A stretch of DNA of 64,000 nucleotides from Typha latifolia (Eukaryota; Streptophyta; Magnoliopsida; Poales; Typhaceae), in contig CM034101.1 in NCBI GenBank assembly GCA_019914945.1, positions 3,235,188 through 3,299,187 on the forward strand, written 5' to 3'. Under the pieces are notes generated by a model. That model had not been told where the DNA came from. It did not search any database and saw only the letters and a program-made list of their open reading frames with translations. Both the position numbers and the translations under genes were made by a program. Positions 22,301-36,500 of this stretch are shown here, one piece after another; the stretch's first letter is position 1; each line of letters starts with the position of its first letter.

Positions 22301-24798
22301 ATTTTAATACCGGAGGACGAAGCGTCTTCTCGTATGCGAAACCACCCGCATGCGGCTAAGGAGATCGAATGGCCAGTAAAAACTCGCCGCGTAGAAAAGG
22401 CTTGCTAACAATACTAAACCTGCGGTAGAAGTTATCCTTATCCAGATAAAAGTTGGAATAAAACTTTCGAGTATCCGACAACACTAGTGAAAAGGGGGGA
22501 GAGAAAGGCAAGTCAAGGGTTGAAATGGCGGATCACTCTTGCTCTCTTTTCCCACTTTTCTCCTCTACTTTTGATGTTGTTTTACTTGGAGATTCCCAGA
22601 TCTGATGTTTCTCTTCTTTGCTCCTTCCTTCTAAGTTGCGTGGCGTCGCTTTCCTCAATGACATCGGAATTCCTCTATTAGAATTCTGGCCGCGGATTCT
22701 TACTTGGGATCTTTCAAAGGGGACTGGTCTAATTGTCTCAGCGATTCGATCGTTGATCTCCTTTTTAGTGCCGTCGGTTGGTTGAGGTAAATGGCGTGGG
22801 GTCTTGGGCGCAAAATTTATTCTTTTTTGGTTGGTGGCTGGGTTGCAGAGTTTATCTGAGGATTAGTTGTAATTATTTCTGTTGGTTTTGTCTGTTGTAC
22901 GATGCCCACCACGAGGCATTAGCAGAAAGATGCTGTTTTGCAGCTTCCCTTTGAGATAGGTGATGGGGGAAAATGGCATTTTTTTCGTGTTTCCTAATAA
23001 TTTTCTCTGAGTAGACTTATTATCTCACTCCGGGTTTCTTTTTTTTTTTTTTGGTGTGTCTGTGTGTGTGATTTGAGTATTTATTTTGTGAGATTGGAAA
23101 CTATCGAATACAGACTCTTGAAGTTTTGTCTTGATCTGTGCCCATGGCTATCGACCAATTGTTTTTGATGCTCCGAGATAGTGGCTTGCAGTTTTAGTGA
23201 TGGTTGCTATTCAGAATATGCACTAGATTTTGACGTTGAGAAGAAAATATTATTTAGGGGTAGTGGGATCAGGTGATGGTTTGTCTTTCAATTTTTGAGT
23301 AGAATGTCAAGGCAATGCATTTGCGAGTTTAGTCCATTGTAGGGCAGAAATATAGGCTTGATATGGTAGATTTTGAACATATCTCTTGTCAATCAATACA
23401 AATTCACCTCTGGACTATGTATAACAGGCAGCAATAGTCTCATCTGGCTTGTAGAGCAATATTGTATACTTAGTAATCAACTTTAGCTCTTATCTTCATA
23501 GCAGACTTCTATCTCATGGTTTCTTGGCAATTATTTACTAATGGTTGGCTGCTGCTAGTGCTAGATCTCCTTAAGAAATTACCTGGAACTTTTTGAATAA
23601 CATGTGTAAGTTGAAGTGCTGGAACACTTTAGCAGATTTGATTTACCAGTAGGCAACATACGATATATATATTTTTTCTATCTTTCCTTGAGGATCTATT
23701 TTATACTTCCAAGAGCGGTAGAAGACTGAAAATTATGGAAAATTAATTGGCATTGATAAGGAAAAGTTCTGAGTGATTTTCTTTTTCGTTTTTCATTATC
23801 TTTCATTTCCTGTACAAGATATACTGACCTTTTGTATAAGCGAAGATAAAAGGAAAGGTTTTGAAGAATCTGTTTTTGTGGAATTAAATGGCAGGAAAAT
23901 GACTTTCTTGTGTGAAAAGAGCTTTTCATCGAGTTGCCTTAGCGTCTTAGGAACCAAATGCAAAACTAACTTGCACTTATTGAGTGGCAATAGACAAATT
24001 CAATCCCTCTATCTTTTTCTCTATAAATTAATTTGATAATTATTGGTTATATCCTATATAGTCATCTGGTATATGTACTGTATATCTTTTATGCCACCAT
24101 ATATATAATTTCACTTAGTGATTTCTTCAAATAAATGAGCTTTACCTATTTTAGAAATAAATACTTAGTACAACTACATAAATTGTATATCCTCCCAACA
24201 TTTAATGAAAATAATGTGCATGATGATGGTCATTGTAGCCCCCCGCTTATGTTGAAATAGCATATGCTCAAGGCAGTCTTACCACACACGTCTACCTCTG
24301 TGCATTAAAAAAAAAATGATTTTTCAACTTGGCTGTTCTTTAAATTCTTCTCATGGCCTGGTGGTTTAACTTGCTTGTCCAAAGTTCCTTACCTAATTAA
24401 TTATTGACTGTAAAGGTTGCTGATGACTTCCAAAGCATGGAGTATGAACTCTCAATTTGCTCAGTTTATTACTCCTTTTTGTGGCCATTTTTGTTACCAA
24501 GTGCGTAAATCCCGGATCTGCCTATTTCCATTCATATTTTTTCAGAAAAAGAAAACTTTCACTACAGAGTTTTTGCTAGATCATCATCTGCTTGATAATC
24601 TTATGAGAAGAATATTTGTAATCTGCTGAATTATTCATACTCCAAGCTACATCTTGTATTTCATTGCTTGCAGTTCTGTATAATTCCAATAAATCTGTGT
24701 TCATTTAGTGCAGAAAAGAGAATATGACTGGAGCTCCACATTAATTGCTGTCTATCTAAATATCCAGGTCTTAGTGATCTACTAGAAGTGACAGCATA
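19380..24798. other. Divergent intergenic region and probable 5' leader of the IQD gene
   Basis: About 19380-22400 is AT-rich with (TA)n and no recognised gene; an AGT-type run lies near 19528-19541. From about 22200 the DNA becomes C-rich and then CT-rich. 22490-22790 looks like a 5' UTR exon followed by a possible donor (GAG/GTAAATGG near 22786). Possible acceptors just upstream of the IQD start are TTTAGTGCAG near 24713 and AATATCCAG near 24768. A 5'-UTR intron of nearly 2 kb is therefore plausible but unproven. Other open frames here are short and unrecognised. Confidence 0.4.
20853..20878. repeat. (TA)n microsatellite
   Basis: About 13 uninterrupted TA units lie in AT-rich intergenic DNA between the ATL and IQD genes. 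Confidence 0.95.
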
Positions 24799-27700
24799 AT
24801 GGGTATTTCTGCTAAGTGGCTTAAATCATTGGTTGGTCTAAGAAAGCAAGAGAAGTCACATCGTCCAGATAAGGATGAACAAGTGAGTAAAGCTGTACTC
24901 TACTAAATTGTTTTCCTTAAATTTAAAAGCTTCCCTTTTATCAAATTACTTGGCAATGGATATTATAGTTGCTATTTATTTTTCTGTGTTATTAGAAGGT
25001 TTTTGTACCACGACAGGTTGAAATATTCCCTACCTTTTATGTCACAGATCTTTGTAGGCCTCATATGGACTCCATTTTTTAATGTAAAGTGGTGTTTAAT
25101 CATCATCTTTATTCTTAAATAGAGAAGGCAGCAAGAAAAAGTAGAAACTGGGATGGGTATTGCATTGTGATGATGCATTTCTTTCATAATTTATCTCTGC
25201 TCAGTGCTCTTAATATACCAGATGTGTATGCAAATTTGAAAATTCTGGGTCCTTGAAGAGTTCTTTCAGGATGCAGTGACTCAAAGAATATGTAGCAATA
25301 GCCACGGGCTTACCAAAAATTGAAGTAGACTAGTTAGCTGTTTACATGACATTGTCATGTGAAATATGCTTTCAACAATTTCCTGGACATCTTACATTGT
25401 ATCAATTGTTGGGAGTTGGGACCAACAAACGAAATCGAGGATGGTTCCACATATTTGGAAAGGAAGAACATAAGTCTGTTCCACCTTTTGAATCTTAAGA
25501 ATCAAGACTGGCAAAATGAATTCATGATCGCCATTGGTGCTGATACAATATTAGCGGATGCTGCAAGAAAAATGTGAATTTGTAAGAGCTTAATAAAGCA
25601 AAATGCTAGGCCTCTCTTGTCACTTGTCATTATATCTCTGATATATGGACTTTCTGAGCATGTTCTAAATTCAACATCTTTATCTCTTTCCAATGCATTC
25701 CGTTTCAGTTTTTGGTTTGTCATGTCTCTACTTTACTAATTGAAGTATGCCTAATGCACACTCATATGAAGTTTTCTCTGTTCGCTAAAACCTCATGAAT
25801 TGAGAATATCACAGAAAAAGGTAATTGCTGATCAATTGCAGCATGATGGTAATGTTATAGAAGATGGCTCAAATTCTGCTTCCTTGCCCGGTGTCTCACT
25901 CCACATACAGGCAGCTTCCCTAAATGAACGAAACACAAAAGAGGATTGGGCTGCCACAGTTATTCAGACTGCATTTCGAGCATTCCTGGTATCAGTTTTT
26001 GTCTTTTCAACAGTATGTTATATTTTGGCTGACAAGTTATTGACAGCACTGCCATTGCTACATATGACCACCTCTTGCCCATGGATTAATCTCATGCTTC
26101 TTTCATTGATATATTATTTCTTTACTGCTAACTATGGTAAACATGAAAAGCTGACATATAAGCAGATAATGCTTGATAACTTTGTGGTTGCTATCAGTTC
26201 TGAGACTTTCTTATTATAGTCCATCCAAATAATGGCTCACCAAGGGTGTGCCACATTTGGAATTCAGACAGCCAACACCAATGCTAAGCTTCCAAGAAGG
26301 GTCCATGATCCTTCCCAACGGGCCCAACCTAAGCTAGAATAGTTGTTTTGTGTTTGTAAGTTAGTCAGAAAGATTTCCTTGATCTCTTATGTTAAGGTGC
26401 ATTACTGTATTTTGCAAACATCAAATAGTTGTCAGACTATACTAGCAGGTTAGAGATTTTTGTGGAAGCCAACCAGAAGAGGAACAATATTTTTGGATTT
26501 TTAATCAGATAATTAGATGTAAATCTCATGTGTGAATCATCTACAATTCAAGGGTGCAGAAATGGACTTAAGGTAATTGTCTATTTCCAGCTCTACCTCT
26601 CATCTCCCATCAGGGCAAGTTCTTGCAAGTGCTGTCTGTGTGGTTACTTATTCTACTTTTGGTCTATCAGATCTTGTGCTCTTACCAAGGTGAAGACTGA
26701 AGTGTTTCTTTAGGGCATTCTGTTATTGTTTCTATGTATTAGATAATTTCCAGCACAAAAGAATACAAGATAACCTCCCTGAAAGAAGATCTCATGAACA
26801 AAGTTCAAGTACTAAGTAGGAGGAAGAAATTAATATTACTGCTATGCAGTAAAATTCCAATTTAGTACTTCCTAGAAACTGAGTAGAACTAGTTTCTTTT
26901 ATGTTGTCCTGACAAAATTTTAATCTCTAAAGATGCATGGGGGTCCAAGTGCATGAAGCCAATGCTAACATAGGGTGTGGGAAGGGGAAGTTTTACTCAG
27001 TTCTACTTTCATACGGAAGAGATATCCATGAGAATACAAGGGAGAAACCTTACCGTTGAACTCTCTAACGCCCTTCAATCATTTGAAGACATATGCACAC
27101 AAAAGTAAATAAATTTTAAAGAACTGTCATCTTAACTACAAATATCATTCACAAGCTTTCTTTTACTTGGATTTGGACTTCGAGAGGGTGCTACTTGTTA
27201 AAAACATGATCAGACATAAAAAAAAAGAAAACCAGAAATAAGCTTCTATGTCATGTATTTTGTCTATAATATTTGCAGATAATTTATTTTAGTTCTTGCT
27301 TTCTGATATAATGGGGGATTGGATACTTTCCAGGCTAGAAGAGCTTTACGAGCTTTGAAAGGACTAGTTAGACTTCAGGCCCTTGTTAGGGGTCATGCTG
27401 TCAGAAAGCAAGCAGCTATGACACTTCGTTGCATGCAAGCTTTGGTCAGAGTACAGGCTCGTGTCAGAGCAAGGCGTGTCCGCATTGCTTTAGAAAGTCA
27501 ATTGGACCAGAAGAAAATTCAACAACAACAAATTCTTGAGGCTCGTGCTCGTGAAAATGAGGTAAGCTATAACTATCCACTAATAATCAGTGTGGCTAAT
27601 GTTTGAACTCAGACCGAAATCTGGCATTGCCAACAGTCCAGCCCAATGACACACTTGTTTGTATGCCAAACAGCTAAATGGAAGACACTCTATAACAGCT

Positions 27701-29503
27701 TTATTTATACTAATTGATAAAAATGGGAGTTAAATGTCTTGTTTTCCTTTTGTATCTCGTAAAATCTTGCCATTGATTGCATATTAGTAGCAGTTGTTCC
27801 TTCTGCTGGAACTCCCTTAGTATCTTTCATAATGATCTGTAATGGAATTTTACACCGATGGAAAGAATTGACACCCCCTTACCATACACGCAATCCTAAA
27901 GCACTCGACAAGTGAATCCACTAACTTCAGCTAAATATTAGGTAATTAACTATTGTATGATTTAAATGCAGGAAGGCTGGTGTGACAGTGTAGGCTCTGT
28001 GGAAGAAATCCAAGCTAAATTGCTAAAGAGGCAAGAAGCTGCAGCCAAGCGTGAGAGAGCCATGGCATATGCTCTAACTCATCAGGTAATTTTCAGCGAG
28101 TACATTTCCTTTCTGTGATCGCACTGAAGATAGAAACAAAAATGTAGGCGTAAAGGGAATAAACATAAAATGGAGGATGAAGATAATTAATTGGATATCA
28201 ATAGTTTGATTGTTTTAACTGATATCAGCTTATTGAGTGCTGCACAGTTAAACCGGTCCATATTATAGGTATTCATTTGATTGTACCCTTTGGACCTTCT
28301 GCACAGTAGCATGATGCTTTATAATCTCGTATGGTAGTTAACTAATGGTCAGATACTATCTGATATTTTACACCATTTTCTATTCTTATTACATATTAAG
28401 ACATCTTCCATCTTTTCTTTTGCTGCAGTGGCAAGCGGCTTCCAGACCGCAAGCTGCCCCTTCAGGGTTTGAACCGGATAAGAACAACTGGGGGTGGAAT
28501 TGGTTAGAGAGATGGATGGCTGTTCGTCCATGGGAGAACAGGTTCCTTGATATTAATGTTAAAGATGGAGTCATGTTGAATGAGAATGAACAGGTTGAGG
28601 CAAATGGATCCAAGACCCAGTCTAAGCCACTGGCCAAAAGGACCATGTCAACTCTTCATTCCAATATTTTGAACCAAAAGACAGCTCCATCACATTCTGA
28701 CAGAAGTGGATCTTCATCAAGCCGGTCTGCAAGCATGCCAGTCTCTTCTGCTTCAGCATCTGCGAAACAAAAATTAAAGCCATCATCCAAGGAGGTGTCT
28801 GAAGAAGCCATTTCTCGACCTTCTGTAATGGGTGCTCGATCCAATAGCAATCCAAAGGAGAGGCCGGCACAACTGGATCCACAGGCTAAAAAGAGACTTT
28901 CCCTTCCAAACAGTGGTAATCGCTTTTCTCCCGCTGGTTATATGGTTCTTATTGTCTCGTCTGTCTTATTGATTTTTCTTATCTTGCAATTCAATTTGAG
29001 CACTCTTATGTACTTATCTAATGTGACTAATGAATTTGTGAGGTATTCAGATCTTTCTTCCCGTTACCAGTGATTTTCAGAAACATTTTTGGTCAATGGA
29101 TGAGATCTATCATTTCACTAGCTTCCTGATAAGCATTTGATATTTATTGTCTCAAATATTTGTTTGCATTTGGCTGTTTCTTAATTAGATATGCAGTCTA
29201 GTGCTGTTAACATAACAGAACACTTGAGGGAAATGGCCTTTTCTATCTTCTTTCATTTATTTTTCACACTTTATTTTTCTGGTTTGTCATTTTGGATACT
29301 CATTTACTGTAAATCAATGAACGTTACTGTAAAACCTAGGAGTATTTGACTTATCTTATTAATGCCAAGCAGGCGGTGAAGCAGGAAAGCGGCCAACCAA
29401 CAGATTTATAGCTACCCGGTCTGCAAATACACCTCAATCTGAAGTAAAATATCGGAAGACTCCAATTGATCCAGCTATCAAGAGGGTTGAACTGCAGACA
29501 TGA
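24799..29503 (+). CDS. IQ-DOMAIN (IQD) calmodulin-binding protein
   Basis: Six exons (24799-24882, 25815-25988, 27334-27561, 27972-28085, 28429-28915, 29373-29503) join in phase into 405 residues. The N-terminus [19 protein letters not shown] is the usual IQD start. The IQ67 region spans about residues 68-140: [20 protein letters not shown], then [14 protein letters not shown] and [17 protein letters not shown], giving three IQ-like repeats, with the first split by an intron at the conserved position (FRAFL/ARRAL). Later family blocks are [18 protein letters not shown] and the C-terminal [18 protein letters not shown], separated by a Ser-rich low-complexity stretch. IQDs bind calmodulin in low calcium and act as scaffolds on microtubules, the plasma membrane or in the nucleus, where they influence cell shape. 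Introns 2 (25989-27333) and 1 (24883-25814) are long but hold no recognised gene. Confidence 0.93.
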
Positions 29504-30572
29504 GAAGCCATCAGTTGATCAAAAGTTAATATTCTCGAGCAGTGGATCAAGGATCCACTGCGGCATGTCGATCTACGTCTGTATATACATAGTTATTTGT
29601 TCTATCTGGATTACATCTATGTCTCTGCTCTACATCTCTATATCACATGGATAATTGAGGCTAAAGGATGCATGTGAGCTCATGAGGTTGTTGTATAACT
29701 AGTTTTTCGCAATTAGGTAGTATCTATTTATTTTTGTTTGAATATGGTGTCATTAACATTATTATCAATTGTTCTTCGATCTGTTATTATATTTCTCTAG
29801 AATGTAGACTAAAATCCTGCTTCTTAAACTGGTAGCAGTGACACTCTGACACATTACTGGAGAAACTCAAAAGACAATTTTTTTCGAAAGCTGGATGTGA
29901 TACCCACGAAATCTAGTATGCTATTTTGATGCTTTGTTTCAACCTCTTGTAGCTGCAATTCTTCTGTATGAGTGATTATGGAAATTACTCCTGATATGCT
30001 ATTGTTCTAGATTTTTGTTTTTTGTTTTTTTTTGGTTCGCTGCTTTATCACCATTACCTCGAGTTCTTTAACTTCATACACATTTTGGGAAGTCAATACT
30101 CAGTGGATTTATAGCTCCTTTTTTAAAGAGAAAAAGAAATGTATGCATTGACATTTGAGATAAAAAGATAAGTCTAATTTTCACTATTTCGCCTTTTCCT
30201 ATATTATCCTTGGTCATCACCAGCGTTATTATATGTGTATCATTTGAGTCTGTTATAATAATTTTTTTTGGGTCTAATTTATGATTAGTTTACAGTGCTT
30301 ATTATCTAAAGTTAACTGATAAATAAATTTTGACCAAATATAACTTCAAATCATTGGATTTGATTTTAATTTTTTATATATTGAAATCCAACCAAATAAA
30401 TAGTACACAATGGTAAAGGACTTGAATTATGGGCCAAACAAATTGAGCCATTTAGGTGGGCCTACCTAATCCATCGCCCAGGGTCAGTCAATACTTCTCC
30501 AAATTCGTAATCTACCTGTCACAGGGGATCCGACCGCCGAACCCCGAACTCCGAAATCGTCCACAGATAGCG
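29504..30572. other. Intergenic region between IQD and Expp1-like genes
   Basis: It holds the IQD 3' UTR and the Expp1-like promoter. The last 100 bases turn GC-rich, which suits a 5' UTR. An ORF continuing upstream of 30573 in the same frame has no ATG and is taken as leader. Nothing else was recognised. Confidence 0.5.
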
Positions 30573-33516
30573 ATGGGGACGATGGCGATTGCGGCGCTGA
30601 TCCTGGCTATAGCGGTGCTCCTACCGCTCGCGGCGGAGGCGGGTGACCAGAATCGTGTCTACGAGCCGTGCTTGGATGCCAAGATCCAGAGAGGGGATGG
30701 CTTTACCTTCGGAATCGCCATCTCCACCCAGGGGTCTTTCTTCTCCGGCCAGACGCAGCTCTCCCCCTGCGACCGCCGCCTCTCGCTCTCCTCCTCAGGG
30801 GCGCAGCTCGCCGTGTTCCGCCCCAAGGTCGACGAGATCTCCCTCCTCACCATCAACACCACTACCGGCTTCAACCCCGTAGGTGTCTGTCTCAATCTTT
30901 AGGGTTCCGATCCAGTCTCGGCTCGTTCTGTTCTTTAGTGCTATATTTCTTGGGATCTGATCTGTTTGCTATCTGTTGGTAAATAGATCTAGCAATTGCT
31001 AATGCATTTTTTATAGGAAACTTGTGAAATGTGATATAGGTGGAGATTAAATTCCTTGTTTGTTTAGATAGTGATGTCTATGTGCTCATGTTGTTTAGAC
31101 AATGCTGCCTTTGTGTTGAATACTTGGATGCTTCTAAAGATTGGAGGATTATGGTTTCCTGGACTTAAGCAGGCTGGAGCAATTTGTTATGTTTGGTAAT
31201 TGTAGCATAGACACACTGGAGGACGTTTTGATTATAATTCCAGTCCGAGTTCAAATATGAAATTCTACTAGTAGAGAGAATGAATCATCACCAAGCTGTT
31301 TGAATGATTGAATCACAAAAGGAAAAAAAAAAAGAAAAAGAAAATAATTGTTGGATTCAATATGCTGCAGATTTTTCACGTGTGCGACTAGAGGTGGGAG
31401 AAGAGGAAGGAAAAGAAATGTAAGGAAGATGGAAACTAAGTGCTGTTCAGTTCATCATCAGATGGAATATTGGATTGCATATCTCTTGAAGTCATTGTAG
31501 ATCAGATCATGACCTTTTACTATTAGAGTAACTTTTTATTGACTCCAACTCTAGTACTTCCCTGAGAAGGAAATTTAGGAAACCCATAGAACAATATGGT
31601 CTAAAGGTTAATGCCTCCTGCAAATGTCATGTGTAATACCCTATTCTTTGCTTGCTAAAATATACACATCCAGTCATTACAATATATACTTCCACTTAAA
31701 TTATAGTTGTCAAGCAACAATGCATGCAACCTAAAGAACTAAGCTGACTATCTGTAGGGTGGATGAGAACAAAGCTAGAGTTTTGTTGTGTTACTTGATC
31801 AGCTTTAGAAGGCTTTAGTTTGTGGGGCCAAGGTACTGGGCTAGATATAGAAGGTTGTCATTATAGCCCTAGGAATGTCTGCTAAAGTTTGGATTGCTTA
31901 GGTTCACATCAAATCTTGTTCAAGGAAGTTTTTCATTTGTACAAAATTATGAGCTATCAAGTTTTTCTCTCCAGTAATTATTTATGCATGTCCTCTAAAG
32001 CCAGCTCAAAAAGTGATTTATTGACACATTACTTTGGCCAAATATTTCCATTATTGCACATCCTTCATGAACCATCGGTGTGACTACATAAAGCTTGAAA
32101 TAACTCACGTTCCCCTTTAGTGATTTGTCTCTACATTTCGTTAGAGGGAATTTCATCCAAAAACTGAAACTCGGCTCACTTTATGTAATAACTTGTTGAA
32201 GAATATGTTGTATCTAAATGAAATGTGAGGTTATAGTTTTTCTTGTTCATATATCAGACGTTAGTTTTCTCAATCTTGTAACTTTTTTTAGGATCCTTTC
32301 AGTGTTGTTTACGTGTTGTTATATCCGTGGTTATTATTACATGTTGCCATTTTGCTTTTTTAGGTTCCTAATACATAAGAGAAACATGTTTCATGTTGCT
32401 TATGTCTTTTGATTTTTTCAGTTAGTAGGTTGGCATGGACTACAAGGTACCTATTTAATTTCATATAACAATATAACTGTTTGGCAAGCTTTCATATATG
32501 AAAGTTCTCCGAGAAATTTTTGTTGAATGCTAACAATAAGTTATAACCAAAATGTGTTGGGTATAGAAAGATTTATTTATCTCCTTGTCTTCTTTTTGTT
32601 GTTTAGGTAAACATAGAATGTGAGCAATGCCATGATGGCTATGACTGATGTGTTACCAACACTAATATTATCTGGTACTTGAGTGATGTCGGCTAATTCT
32701 TCCAGCTTTACATCTGCAGACGGTATCACTCATTTATGCAGATTTATCAGTTGATCTATAATGCCTTAATGTTGCCTACAAATTCATTTCTGAAAAGGTT
32801 GGAAAACTTTATAGGAAGTTGACGAGTGGTTTTGGTTTTAAAAAAATAAACATTATCTTGCTTACGAGTAGGGACTCCAGTGCAAACTTCATCATATATT
32901 ACATTAGACACTTCATCCTATCTTAACCTCTTTGTCAATTTGATTTGAGCTGTTCTCTAGAGCATGGTGTATATTGTGGACACATGTATAAAACTCAGTT
33001 TTGATGATTCCAGGTCTCTGCTGGTGGATACATGGTAGCGTTCGCCGGTAGGAAGTATGCAGCTAGATCTAGAACGACTTTAGTTGGTAACAGCACATAT
33101 ACCGTGAGCAGCTTTACCCTGGTATGTCTTTACTATGTGATCCTGGATATAAAGGAAAATTTGAGCCAGCATATTCATCATTATTTAGAGATATCTTTTT
33201 CCAGGTACTTGAGTTCCAAAAAGGTACACTTCAGAACTTGTATTGGAAGACGGATGGTTGTGCTTCATGTTCAGGAAAGTCATCTTTCGTTTGTCTTAAA
33301 AAGGAGGGCAGCTGTGCGATCAAAACATCCAGCTGCAAAAGCCAGGGCTCAGTAGATTGCAGTATCGGGATACAACTAGCTTTCTCAGGCACCGATAAGC
33401 ATGATGCAGTTCTCAACTCATGGTATGAGGTGTCCAACCTCCAGCAGTATTCACTCTATGGACTGTATTCCAACCTCAAAGATTCCCTGACCAGCCAGTA
33501 CAGCAAAATCTTCTAG
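30573..33516 (+). CDS. Expp1-like secreted protein
   Basis: Three exons (30573-30878, 33014-33121, 33205-33516) join at phase 0 into 241 residues. Residues 1 to about 25 are a signal peptide (MGTMAIAALILAIAVLLPLA). The mature part has VYEPCLDAKIQRGDGFTFGI, LSPCDRRLSLSSSGAQLAVF, RPKVDEISLLTINT, GGYMVAFAGRKYAARS, TYTVSSFTLVLEFQKGTLQN and a Cys-rich end (CASCSGKSSFVC, GSCAIKTSSC, DCSIGIQLAFSGTDKHD). From memory this is the conserved plant family annotated as Expp1 protein, whose biochemical function is not established. It is probably secreted or in the endomembrane lumen, with disulfides. Exon 1 is strongly GC-rich, while the 2.1-kb intron 1 is AT-rich. An alternative start at codon 4 (ATGGCG) would shorten it by three residues. 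Confidence 0.85.
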
Positions 33517-36500
33517 CAAGTTTGTATTGGTTGTTGATCCTCCTGTTAGCTCTGCTGTTGTAATTTCCTGCTGTCATGTTTTACTTCATCAGATAAATTT
33601 TCTGTACCGGCATTTCATGTAAATTTGTTTGATACTTGTGGCATACTGATGTCAACTTTTATGTGAATCTATTTATGACTCGGTCATCTTCAATTGATTG
33701 GTTGTTTTGAGTGCCTGTCATTCTCTTGTTCTTATTTTAACCCCAGCATCTTGAGTCTTTTTTATTTTTCTCTTTGCTTTCAGTAGTTTGTGATGTCTTC
33801 GAGGAACTTTCGTGGTGTCGTTAAACTAATATTTCTTTCCTTCAATCTTTAAGCCAAGATGTCATTGTTATGTTGGTTGTTTCTTCTAAACTAGGGACAG
33901 AATATATAACATCCTTGCACGATATATGCCCTGGACTGATTCAAAACTGAGCCTTACCTTATAAAATCATAAATGTCAGCTAATGAGGTTTTGTAGACTC
34001 TTTAATTGAGAATGTCGCTATGCAAATTTACCCCCCTTGTTTTCTCTATGTGCTTGCTTTTGAAAAACGGCACCGCAACACTATACTGTTGTCTAACTTT
34101 GCTAGTCTTGCCTCTTGAATCTTCATGATACTCTCCAATTTCTTTGGTACAATGTTACTCTAATTATTAACATCAGGCACAAGCTGTCACATAGATTTTT
34201 AGTCAAGTATAATGTTGGACTTCAAGAATCTTTCTAAATATTTGAATTCTCTCTCTTGTTGTTGCCAGCCTCTTTGTCTCCCGGAAGACAGCAGAGAATG
34301 GAACAGCTAAAGAATCTTAAGGCTGTTGAAATATAATACTAGTTATGTGACTTGCATGGCTCTTAATTTAGACCTTTCTATTTGTCTCCCAGATTTGAAC
34401 AATGGAAGGATATCAGCAGACTGCTAATTAGCTTGTGTTCAAACGTGTCATGATCTATTATTGAAGCTGTCGAGATCTCCTCTGCTATTGTTTCCATCTA
34501 TATTGACCTGGCCATGTAGAACTTTTATATCCTATAAATAGTATGTTAATGCCAATGGAGAATTTTTTTTTCCCACAGAAGTTTCCATAGAGAAATTTCT
34601 CCAGTTCTGTTTGTTGTAGTTGCTGCAATGTCATCGAATCCACCGAACTGGATTTGGATGGTTTTGCTAACTTGTTCTTTTTTATGTTGGGTTTGAAGGT
34701 TTGGTGACTTGTTATAATTCAAAGTCAGCTAATGGAATCCAAAACAGGGATGCATTCATGTTAATTGATGTGTTAGTTAAGTCGATATAAAATTTTAATA
34801 TCTCTAAACAAAATTAAAAAAAAATTTATATTAGCTACACATTTGAGGTTATGTTAAAAATTTAGAGTGCCTTCATATAACTGACTGACAGATGTTGACC
34901 AACATACCCTTTTTATTTTGCAACAACTAATTATAATTTTTTATTTATTTATGAAAATGCTTTCCTTTCATCTTAATATTTCTCACGTCTATATCTTAAA
35001 CCATGAATATTTCAACAATAAAAAAAAGAAGAATAATATAAAGAGCAAAATGTAACTATAAATTATTTCAAAGTTAGTTATGGACAAAAGAACTAATAAT
35101 AATATATAGATTGAAACTATTAGGCGACTAAGTGACATATAAAAAAGTTTAGAAATGCACTTTAGAGCAATCTCACAAAAGAATTCCATCATCTAAAACA
35201 AATGATTTAGATAATGTGGCAGCCACGTGCCAAGCACAATGGTACAAGATGTGCTTATGACGTATTATAACTTTATAAGAAAGAAAAATAAAATAAAGGA
35301 GTCATTAAAAAAAATAGCATCTCTCTTTTCTTTGAGCTTGAAGATAATCCAACACTTAACGCAGTTGGGAATTAATCCATCTAAAGATCAAGTTCAAGTA
35401 TCAGCAACAGTTGGTACCAGATTTTCTTTTAAAATTCTTTTTTCTCCTTCATTCAACTCTATATAACACATATATTATCACTCTTTTATTCTTTAGGAAA
35501 ATATTATATAACCATTTGCAACAATGAGTGACGTCAGTGTTGAGGTAAAGCTTTAAGTTTATTCCCTATTTAATAATCCACCAGCATTACCACAAAATAA
35601 AGTAGGGGATTAAAACTTATAAAAAGTATCCTCCACTTAATCATGTTGGTCCCTCCATCAAATTTACATCCAGAATCCGCGTTTTGCTCGTGTGCTGCAA
35701 TTAAGGCTATTTAATCCGTAATGGCATTAACAACAAAGAGCTAAGAAGCACAGAAACCGAGACATAAATTTTACGATAATATTAAAATAAAATACATGAC
35801 AAATCTAATAAATAAAAGTATTATATATATGTAACTATATGTTTGAAAAAAATATTTTTCTAATTTATAATAGAAATATACGACATGTTTAAACTACAAA
35901 TGAGAGAAAAATAAAGTATGCACGATACCGCATCAAGTCAAAGTGATAGTATTAATATGTGACAATATAATGTAATATTTTTTCTACTGCTTTTATTTTG
36001 AGAGTATCTAAAAATATATGTATTTAAAATATTAGATAATCTCTAGATGCGTTCGATATGCATCGAACAAGTGTCCGACAAATATCTCAATCAAACAAGT
36101 ATTTGACATAGACATTTCATACTGTTTAAAGAGCTACAATTTTTCTAAAATATTCCATAAAACTATGCTGATATGTATGTTTGGTATCTAATTAGCATGG
36201 GCAAAACCATAATTGGCATAATAATCTACTACCATATGAGGTGTTAGTAAATATTTTTGTGAAATGATGCCTAAATTTTTTATAAAAAACACTATATATT
36301 TTACCTTATTATCATTAAGACTCATGTATTTTATTTTTGTATCTCAAAAAATATTCAGAATTAACTTTTAAATATAAAACATTATGTTACTTTAAAAAAA
36401 TAAAAATATATTAAAAAAAACCCTTCTATTTGACCTTTTAAAGACCTGTTCCCCCTTGTACCTTTATCTTAAACTTCAAAGAAAAAGTACTCAAAGGTCT

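Noticed and set aside
25800..26219. 139-codon plus-strand frame
   Set aside because: Only 25815-25988 is an IQD exon; the rest reads through the donor into intron.
28345..29073. 242-codon plus-strand frame as a separate gene
   Set aside because: Its core is IQD exon 28429-28915; the hydrophobic ends are intron read-through, not membrane segments.
30643..30982. Overlapping Ser/Pro- and Arg/Leu-rich frames
   Set aside because: They are out-of-frame readings of the GC-rich Expp1-like first exon.
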